Source of the DNA: Streptomyces sp. R21
Lineage (GTDB): Bacteria > Actinomycetota > Actinomycetes > Streptomycetales > Streptomycetaceae
NCBI RefSeq assembly: GCF_041051975.1
Contig: NZ_CP163435.1
Coordinates: 5,799,001 to 5,863,000 of the forward strand
Reading direction: 5' to 3'
Length of the DNA: 64,000 bases
The notes beneath the pieces are model-generated. The model had not been told where the DNA came from. It worked only from the letters and a program-made list of their open reading frames with translations, and ran no database searches. A program made the translations under genes and the position numbers. Positions 58,078-64,000 of the stretch are shown in pieces (position 1 is the first letter of the stretch; every line of letters starts with the position of its first letter).

Positions 58078-61000
58078 CTACCGCGGCGGCAATTTCGGCC
58101 GCGTTCTCGCCGGGACGTTGCCGTAATCCGGCGGAGTGGCCGCCGGTTGCGTCGTCAGGAGGTCCAGGGACAGTTGGATGGCGTCGTCCAGTTGGGCGTG
58201 GCGGCCCTCGGCCCAGTCGAGGGGGGTGCGGAGGATCTCCAGATCCGGGGTGACGCCGCGGTTCTCGATGGTCCAGCCGTACGCGTCGAACCAGGCGGCG
58301 TTCATGGGGACCGTGATGACGGTGCCGTCGCCGAGCTGGTGGCGGCCGGTCATGCCGACGACTCCGCCCCAGGTGCGCTGGCCGACCACGGGACCCAGTT
58401 TCAGGAGCTTGAAGGCCGCCGTGATCATGTCGCCGTCGGACGAGGTCGCTTCGTCGGCGAGGGCGACGACCGGGCCGCGCGGCGCGTTCGAGGCGTACGA
58501 CACCGGCTGGGCGTTGCGGGTCAGGTCCCAGCCCAGGATGGTGCGGGTCAGCTTCTCGATCACCAGCTCGCTGATGTGGCCGCCCGCGTTGCCGCGTACG
58601 TCGACGATGAGGGCCGGGCGGGAGACCTCCAGCCGCAGGTCACGGTTGAACTGGGCCCAGCCCGAGCCGCCCATGTCCGGGATGTGCAGGTAGCCGCAGC
58701 GGCCGCCGCTCAACTCCCGTACGACCTCGCGGCGTTTGGCCACCCAGTCCTGGTAGCGCAGCGGGCGTTCGTCGATCAGCGGGACCACCGCCACCCGGCG
58801 TGGGCGGCCCTCGCCCTCCGCCGGGGTGAACGTCAGCTCCACCGTCGTACCGCCCGCGCCCGCGAGCAGCGGGTAGGGCCCCGTGACCGGATCCACCGGG
58901 CGGCCGTCGACATGGGTGAGCACTGCGCCCTCCCGGATCCCCGTACCGGCCAGCGGGGAGCGGGCCTTGGAGTCGGAGGAGTCGCCGGGGAGGATCCGCT
59001 TGAGCATCCAACTCCCGTCGCGTCGCACGAAGTTGGCGCCGAGCAGACCCTGCCAGCGCTGGTAGTGCGCCGGGCCCTCGTTGCGGCGGGCGGCCGACAC
59101 GTACGCGTGCGAGGTGCCGAGTTCGCCGAGCACCTCGCGCAGCAGATCCGCGAACTCGTCCGGCGACGCGACCCGTTCGACCAGCGGGCGGTACTGCTCG
59201 AGGACCGCGTCCCAGTCGATGCCGCACATGTGCGGTTCCCAGAAGTAGGCGCGGATGATGCGGCCCGCCTCCGCGTACGCCTGCCGCCACTCGGCCGGCG
59301 GGTCGACCTCGTGCAGGACGCGGCGCAGGTCGATCCAGACCGTGGAGTCGCCGTCGCCGGACTCGGTGGAGGGGACGGCCCGCAGGTCGCCCTCGTCGAC
59401 GACGACCAGTCGGCTGCCGTCGCCGCTCACCGCGAACCAGTCGAGGTGGTCGACGAGTTCGGACTTCTTCGCCTTGCTGATGTTGAAGTATTCGAGGGTC
59501 GGCCGTCCGGAGGTGTCGGCCGGGTTCGCGAAGGTCTCGCCCAGCGCGCCGGAGATCGGCCAGCGCAGCCAGACCAGACCGCCGCCCGAAACCGGGTACA
59601 GCGCCGAGTACTTGGAGGCGGTGACCGGGAACGGTGTCACCCGGGCTTCCAGGCCTTCGAGTTCCACGGTCGCCGTGGAGCCGTCGCCGGGCTCGTCCTC
59701 GACCGGGTCCAGGCCTCCGGCGACCGGGCGCCCGTCCGGGTTGAGCGCGAAGGGCGAGGGCGTGGCGGAGGACAGCGGGACGAGGTAGGGGCGGCAGCCC
59801 AGCGGGAAGGAGAGGTCGCCGGTGTGGACGTCGTAGACCGGGTCGAAGCCGCGCCACGACAGGAACGCCAGATAGCGGCCGTCGCGGGTGAAGACCGGGT
59901 TCTCGTCCTCGAAGCGGCCGTCGGTGACGTCGACGATCAGCTGGTCGCCCGTTCCCGTCCGGGAGATCCGGGCCATCTTGATCTGGCGCAGCGAGCGGCC
60001 GATGCCCGGGTGCGACCAGGTCAGCCATGCGCCGTCCGGCGAGAACGAGAGGTCCCGCACCGGCCCGTTGATGGACCGGATCAGCTCGGTCACCTCGCCT
60101 CCCCCGGACTTCGTCCGGGAGGGGCCCCCAGAGTCCTCGGTCGCGTCGATGAGGAGCAGTCGCCCGTCGTTGGACGCGATGGCTAGCCGTTCGCCCTGCG
60201 GGTCCGACACGAGTTCCTGTACGCGGCCGAGGCCCCCGGAGGCCAGCCGGCGCGGTGCGCGGTCGCCGGTCGCGCGTGGCAGGTAGGCGATCTCGACCGC
60301 GTCCTCGCCCTCCGCGTCCGTGACATAGGCGACCTGGCCGCCCGAACCGAGCATCTCCGGGAGCCGGACGCGCACCCCCGGGGTGTCGACGATGGTGCGT
60401 GCGGGCCCGTCGCGGTGGGTGAGCCAGTAGAGGCTGCCGCGGACGACGACGGCGCTGGCCCGGCCCGTCTCGTCCACGGAGATGCCGTCGACGTGCTGGG
60501 CCGCCGGGACCTGGTACGTACGCCGTCCCGCGCGCGGCCCGCCGAGCCGTACGTCGAGGCGGCGCGGCACCGAGTCCGCGTCCAGGTCGTCGACGATCCA
60601 CAGGTCGCCCGCGCACTGGTAGACGACGCGGCTGCCGTCGGAGGAGGCGTGCCGGGCGTAGAACGCGTCGTGGTCGGTGTGCCGGCGCAGGTCCGAGCCG
60701 TCGTGCGCGCAGGAGTACAGGTTGCCGATGCCCTCGTGGTCGGAGAGGAAGGCGATGCGGCCGCCGACGAACATGGGGGAGTGGAGGTGGCCTTCGAGGT
60801 CGCCGAGGAGCCGCTGCCCGTGCAGCCAGAGGCGGCCGGTCGCACCGCCCCGGTAGCGCTTCCAGGCGGCCGGTTCGTGCGGCGGGGTGCCGGTGAGCAG
60901 CAGGGTCCTGCGCTCGCCGTCGAGGTCGGCGACGGCGATGTCGGAGACCGGTCCCCAGGGCAGCCGGCCGCCGGGGTCGCCGTCGACAGGCACGCTGTAG

Positions 61001-61377
61001 GCCCAGGTGAAGTACGAGAAGGGCTGGCCGTGCGAGGCGACGGCGAGGATGTCGCCGTCCGGGGACCAGCCGCAGACCTGGGTGTCGGCGCTGCCCCAGT
61101 AGGTGAGCCGCCGCTCCGGTCCGCCGTCCACCGGCGCGAGATGGATCTCCGGGACGAAGCTGCGCCAGCTCGTGTACGCGATGTGCCGGCCGTCGGGCGA
61201 GAAGCGCGGGTGGCCGACCTTGGTGCGGTCGACGGTGAGCCGCCAGGCGCGGCCGGGGCCGTCCAGCGGGGCCACCCAGAGGTCGTCCTCGGCCGCGAAA
61301 CACAGCCGGTCGCCACTGAGGTGGGGGAAGCGGAGGTAGCCGGGGGCGTTCTCGTACGGTTCGCTCGCGTCGCTCAC
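58078..61377 (-). CDS. tricorn protease homologue (S41 peptidase with beta-propellers)
   Basis: A 1099-residue tricorn-type protease that cuts peptides released by the proteasome into short pieces. It has two beta-propellers (about 30-320 and 330-660 with repeated F-S-P-D-G type motifs), a C1 region, a PDZ domain (about 790-880) and the S41 catalytic domain. Ser756-His757 in GTSHAY and a Ser at 979/980 in DEATSSDGD fit the catalytic tetrad. Start GTG 61377. A low-complexity insert (SGGPSRTKSGGGEV, about 418-431) corresponds to a palindromic element in DNA. It has no signal peptide, so it is cytoplasmic. Confidence 0.9.
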   Translation of the reverse strand: MSDASEPYENAPGYLRFPHLSGDRLCFAAEDDLWVAPLDGPGRAWRLTVDRTKVGHPRFSPDGRHIAYTSWRSFVPEIHLAPVDGGPERRLTYWGSADTQVCGWSPDGDILAVASHGQPFSYFTWAYSVPVDGDPGGRLPWGPVSDIAVADLDGERRTLLLTGTPPHEPAAWKRYRGGATGRLWLHGQRLLGDLEGHLHSPMFVGGRIAFLSDHEGIGNLYSCAHDGSDLRRHTDHDAFYARHASSDGSRVVYQCAGDLWIVDDLDADSVPRRLDVRLGGPRAGRRTYQVPAAQHVDGISVDETGRASAVVVRGSLYWLTHRDGPARTIVDTPGVRVRLPEMLGSGGQVAYVTDAEGEDAVEIAYLPRATGDRAPRRLASGGLGRVQELVSDPQGERLAIASNDGRLLLIDATEDSGGPSRTKSGGGEVTELIRSINGPVRDLSFSPDGAWLTWSHPGIGRSLRQIKMARISRTGTGDQLIVDVTDGRFEDENPVFTRDGRYLAFLSWRGFDPVYDVHTGDLSFPLGCRPYLVPLSSATPSPFALNPDGRPVAGGLDPVEDEPGDGSTATVELEGLEARVTPFPVTASKYSALYPVSGGGLVWLRWPISGALGETFANPADTSGRPTLEYFNISKAKKSELVDHLDWFAVSGDGSRLVVVDEGDLRAVPSTESGDGDSTVWIDLRRVLHEVDPPAEWRQAYAEAGRIIRAYFWEPHMCGIDWDAVLEQYRPLVERVASPDEFADLLREVLGELGTSHAYVSAARRNEGPAHYQRWQGLLGANFVRRDGSWMLKRILPGDSSDSKARSPLAGTGIREGAVLTHVDGRPVDPVTGPYPLLAGAGGTTVELTFTPAEGEGRPRRVAVVPLIDERPLRYQDWVAKRREVVRELSGGRCGYLHIPDMGGSGWAQFNRDLRLEVSRPALIVDVRGNAGGHISELVIEKLTRTILGWDLTRNAQPVSYASNAPRGPVVALADEATSSDGDMITAAFKLLKLGPVVGQRTWGGVVGMTGRHQLGDGTVITVPMNAAWFDAYGWTIENRGVTPDLEILRTPLDWAEGRHAQLDDAIQLSLDLLTTQPAATPPDYGNVPARTRPKLPPR
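60098..60124. repeat. Palindromic element inside the tricorn gene
   Basis: CCTCCCCCGGACTTCGTCCG followed by GGAGGGG is an interrupted inverted repeat with a TTCG turn, followed by CCCCCA. Its overall pattern resembles the intergenic element at 57973-58010. It is in frame and encodes a Ser/Gly-rich loop, so a mobile palindrome may have inserted into a propeller-connecting loop without breaking the gene. Confidence 0.5.
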
Positions 61378-61448
61378 CTACTCATGCTTTTCCGGGAGAC
61401 GGCCCCGGGCAACTTATGAAATATCGACAGGGGTGACTCAGGACACGT

Positions 61449-61463
61449 ACGAAACGGTTTCGT
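61449..61463. promoter_or_regulatory. Palindrome upstream of the TetR gene
   Basis: ACGAAAC-G-GTTTCGT is a perfect 15-bp palindrome between the divergent tricorn and TetR genes. It lies about 90 bp before the TetR start and 72 bp from the tricorn start. TetR regulators of this type usually bind palindromes of this size to control themselves and a transporter. Confidence 0.7.
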
Positions 61464-61554
61464 TTCGCAAGCTCTAAGGGTATCTTCATAGGCGTACGGA
61501 ACCGTGTCGTTCGGAGATTCCCTCCGGGCGCGCAGGAGCAGGAAGGTGAGTGGC

Positions 61555-62154
61555 ATGGCTGAAGTCGCAACGGCGCGTCGCAGTCGCATCACGCCCGAGC
61601 GTGAGGCCGAGCTGTACGCGGCCGTGCTCGACCTGCTCCGTGAAGTCGGCTACGACGCCCTGACCATGGACGCCGTCGCCGCCCGGACGCGTTCCAGCAA
61701 GGCGACGCTCTACCGCCAGTGGGGCGGCAAGGCCGAGCTGGTCGCGAAGGCGGTTCGGCACAACAAGCCGGGCGGCCTCGGCCTCGGCGAGCTCGACACC
61801 GGGTCGCTCAAGGGTGATCTGCACGCCCTCACCCTGAAGTCGGACGACTGCGAGATGGAGCAGAACTCCGCGCTGATGCGGGGTCTGGCCATGGCGGTCC
61901 ACGGCAACCCGGATCTCCTGAAGGCGTTCCGGGCGCATCTCATCGAGCCGGAGATGGCGGAGTTCCGCCGCGTGGTGCAGCGGGCGGTCGACCGGGGCGA
62001 GGTCGCCGCGGACAACCCGGCGATCGACTTCATGATGCACATGATGATCGGCGGGTTCGCCGCCCGCACCATGATCGACGAGAAGCCGCCGACCCAGGCC
62101 TTCCTCCTGTCGTACATCGACGCCGTGGTCCTCCCCGCCCTCGGCGTCCGGTGA
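61555..62154 (+). CDS. TetR-family repressor, likely controls the MMPL transporter
   Basis: A 199-residue TetR protein. The HTH (about 15-60) includes LTMDAVAARTRSSKATLYRQW. The ligand domain (about 70-195) is of TetR_C_16 type with MEQNSALMRGLAMAVHGNP. ATG 61555 follows AGGAAGGTGAG; a longer open frame from 61504 (TTG-type) lacks a ribosome site. It precedes the MMPL gene in the same direction, 165 bp upstream, a common regulator-exporter pairing. Confidence 0.87.
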   Translation: MAEVATARRSRITPEREAELYAAVLDLLREVGYDALTMDAVAARTRSSKATLYRQWGGKAELVAKAVRHNKPGGLGLGELDTGSLKGDLHALTLKSDDCEMEQNSALMRGLAMAVHGNPDLLKAFRAHLIEPEMAEFRRVVQRAVDRGEVAADNPAIDFMMHMMIGGFAARTMIDEKPPTQAFLLSYIDAVVLPALGVR

Positions 62155-62318
62155 ATCCCCGAATCCCCTTGGCTCTCAGCCAGTTCCCCTAGTCCCACCA
62201 GTTCCACGAGTACCTGACGTCACCGCTCAAGTCGTCGGGACGGTCTCCCCTGCCTCCCCGCAGAGCTGATCACCCCTGCCCAGAACAACCCCCACGACCT
62301 GACCGGGAGTACGTCTTC

Positions 62319-64000
62319 GTGGCCACGTTCCTCTATAAACTCGGCCGACTCGCCTTCCGGCGACGGCACTTCGTCGCCCTGATATGGGTGGCGCTGCTGA
62401 CGCTCGCGGGCGTCGGTGCCGCCTCCGCGCCCACCGCGGGCGCCAGCTCCTTCTCCGTTCCCGGCACCGAGGCGCAGAAGGCCTTCGACCTGCTGGAGAG
62501 CCGCTTCCCCGGGATGACCGCGGACGGCGCGACCGCGCGGGTCGTGTTCAAGGCGCCGAGCGGCGAGAAGATGACGGACGCGGCCAACAAGGCCGCCGTC
62601 AAGAAGACCGTCAAGGCCCTGGGCGACGGCTCGGAGGTCACCTCCGTCACCGACCCCTACACGTCGCACTCCGTCTCCAAGAACGGGACGATCGCGTACG
62701 CGGAGGTCAGGTACGACGTCTCCGGCATGGAGCTGAAGGACGCCTCCAAGGACGCCCTGAAGGAGGCCGCCGCCGACGCGCGGAGCACCGGACTGACCGT
62801 CGAGGTCGGCGGTGACGCGCTCCAGGCCGTGCCCGAGACCGGGTCCAGCGAGGTCATCGGCATCGCGATCGCCGCGGTCGTCCTCGTCATCACCTTCGGC
62901 TCGCTGATCGCGGCCGGGCTGCCGCTGCTGACGGCGCTGATCGGCGTGGGCATCGGCGTCTCGACGATCACCGCCCTGGCGAAGGCGCTCGACCTCGGCT
63001 CCACCACCTCCACGCTCGCGATGATGATCGGCCTCGCGGTCGGCATCGACTACGCCCTCTTCATCGTCTCCCGCTACCGCGCCGAACTGGCCGAGGGCCG
63101 TGAGCGCGAGGAAGCGGCGGGCCGGGCGGTCGGCACGGCGGGCTCCGCCGTCGTCTTCGCCGGTCTGACGGTGGTCATCGCCCTGGTCGGCCTGGCGGTC
63201 GTCAACATCCCGATGCTCACCAAGATGGGCGTCGCGGCCGCGGGCACGGTCGCCATCGCCGTCCTCATCGCGCTCACCATGATCCCGGCGCTGCTCGGCT
63301 ACGCGGGCCGCAAGGTGAAGCCCGCGGGCGAGAAGAGCAAGCTGCTCGGTGGCTCCCGTGCGGCGAGGAAGGCCGCGAAGAACCCGGGCAAGCCGAACAT
63401 GGGCACGCGCTGGGCGAGCTTCGTCGTACGGCGTCCGGTCGCCGTCCTCCTCCTCGGCGTCGTCGGCCTCGGTGCCGCCGCCATCCCCGCCTCCTCGCTG
63501 GAGCTGGGCCTGCCGGACGACGGCTCGCAGCCGACGTCCACGACGCAGCGCCGCGCCTACGACCTGCTGTCGGACGGCTTCGGCCCCGGCTTCAACGGTC
63601 CGCTCCTCGTCGTCGTCGACGCGAAGGCGAGCAAGGACCCGGACGCGGCGTTCACCAAGGTCAGCGACGAGATCAAGGACCTCAAGGGGGTCGTGACGGT
63701 GACCCCGCCGGCGCCCAACAAGGCCGGCGACACCGCGACGATCAGCGTCATCCCGAAGTCGAAGCCGTCGTCCACGGGGACCGAGGACCTGGTCCACGCC
63801 ATCCGTGACGCGGGCGGTGAGATCAAGGCCGACACAGACGCGAGCACGCTCGTCACCGGCTCCACGGCGATGAACATCGACGTCTCGCAGAAGCTGAACG
63901 ACGCGCTGATCCCGTACCTGATCCTGGTGGTCGGCCTGGCCTTCCTTCTGCTGATCGTGGTCTTCCGCTCGATCCTCGTCCCGCTGAAGGCGGCGCTCGG
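62319..64000 (+). CDS. MMPL-family RND transporter (cut by the window end)
   Basis: The first about 560 residues of an MMPL transporter. An N-terminal membrane helix (HFVALIWVALLTLAGVGAASA, about 18-38) leads to an extracytoplasmic porter domain, then helices 2-6 (about 180-330) with the proton-relay motif GLAVGIDYALFIVSRYR. A cytoplasmic Lys-rich segment, a second helix (about 370-390) and a second porter domain follow; the sequence stops inside helix 8. MMPL proteins export lipids or drugs using proton energy. GTG 62319 has GGGAG upstream. The C-terminal end is not seen. Confidence 0.93.
   Translation, partial: MATFLYKLGRLAFRRRHFVALIWVALLTLAGVGAASAPTAGASSFSVPGTEAQKAFDLLESRFPGMTADGATARVVFKAPSGEKMTDAANKAAVKKTVKALGDGSEVTSVTDPYTSHSVSKNGTIAYAEVRYDVSGMELKDASKDALKEAAADARSTGLTVEVGGDALQAVPETGSSEVIGIAIAAVVLVITFGSLIAAGLPLLTALIGVGIGVSTITALAKALDLGSTTSTLAMMIGLAVGIDYALFIVSRYRAELAEGREREEAAGRAVGTAGSAVVFAGLTVVIALVGLAVVNIPMLTKMGVAAAGTVAIAVLIALTMIPALLGYAGRKVKPAGEKSKLLGGSRAARKAAKNPGKPNMGTRWASFVVRRPVAVLLLGVVGLGAAAIPASSLELGLPDDGSQPTSTTQRRAYDLLSDGFGPGFNGPLLVVVDAKASKDPDAAFTKVSDEIKDLKGVVTVTPPAPNKAGDTATISVIPKSKPSSTGTEDLVHAIRDAGGEIKADTDASTLVTGSTAMNIDVSQKLNDALIPYLILVVGLAFLLLIVVFRSILVPLKAAL

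Noticed and set aside
58147..60186. Long plus-strand open frames opposite the tricorn protease gene
   Set aside because: Antisense shadow of a complete 1099-residue protein with recognisable catalytic motifs; the shadows have none.

Overview
The window is high-GC DNA with Streptomyces gene content: an HrdD-type sigma factor behind a SigR-type promoter, SepX/GlpR, a pSAM2-like integrated plasmid, GTG/TTG starts and many TetR/MFS pairs. The order around hrdD and the fructose operon resembles, from memory, the hrdD-fru region of S. coelicolor. Everything except the first 7.3 kb and the repeats reads as core chromosome.

Region 1 (1-7357) is the right-hand part of an actinomycete integrative and conjugative element (AICE). 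Its order is KorSA-like GntR repressor, two small proteins, TraB/FtsK-type translocase, Spd-like spread proteins, RepSA-type rolling-circle initiator, Xis and tyrosine integrase. It ends at a minus-strand tRNA-Arg(CCT), the probable attachment gene. Four copies of a TAGACGAGT-type operator-like motif precede its gene blocks. The left end lies outside the window.

Region 2 (7.4-23.6 kb) holds regulator/transporter pairs (TetR-MFS, TetR-MFS, WYL-MFS), a double-module IclR regulator, a secreted M6 metalloprotease, a MarR-dioxygenase pair, a GNAT enzyme, hrdD and a TetR regulator. Several promoters carry clear palindromes or repeats.

Region 3 (23.7-33 kb) has the fructose PTS operon (fruR-fruK-[ORF]-fruA), a DUF6227-like protein, an L,D-transpeptidase lipoprotein, a P1-family peptidase and an LtrA-like membrane protein.

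Region 4 (33.1-36.4 kb) is a complete pyruvate formate-lyase/activase pair (pflB-pflA), unusual in an organism generally regarded as an obligate aerobe. Upstream lie a perfect Rex-type palindrome and, 5 bp away, a near-consensus DevR/DosR-type box. This is the most interesting locus in the window.

Region 5 (36.5-51.8 kb) includes mscL, a SAF/CpaB-like protein, MTA phosphorylase, an FmdB protein with a serine tail, an MFS carrier, a K+/H+ antiporter apparently starting at CTG, a penicillin-acylase-family protein, and the block cyclo-ligase / galU / moeA(glp) / moaC / mogA / GNAT / sepX(glpR), which joins molybdenum-cofactor genes to cell-division genes. A tRNA-Ala(CGC) follows.

Region 6 (51.9-64 kb) has a GNAT, xthA, a MerR regulator divergent from a tightly coupled flavin monooxygenase-hydrolase-SDR operon, a small hydrophilic protein, a tricorn protease homologue, and a TetR followed by an MMPL transporter cut by the window end. 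No rRNA, CRISPR array or insertion sequence was seen.
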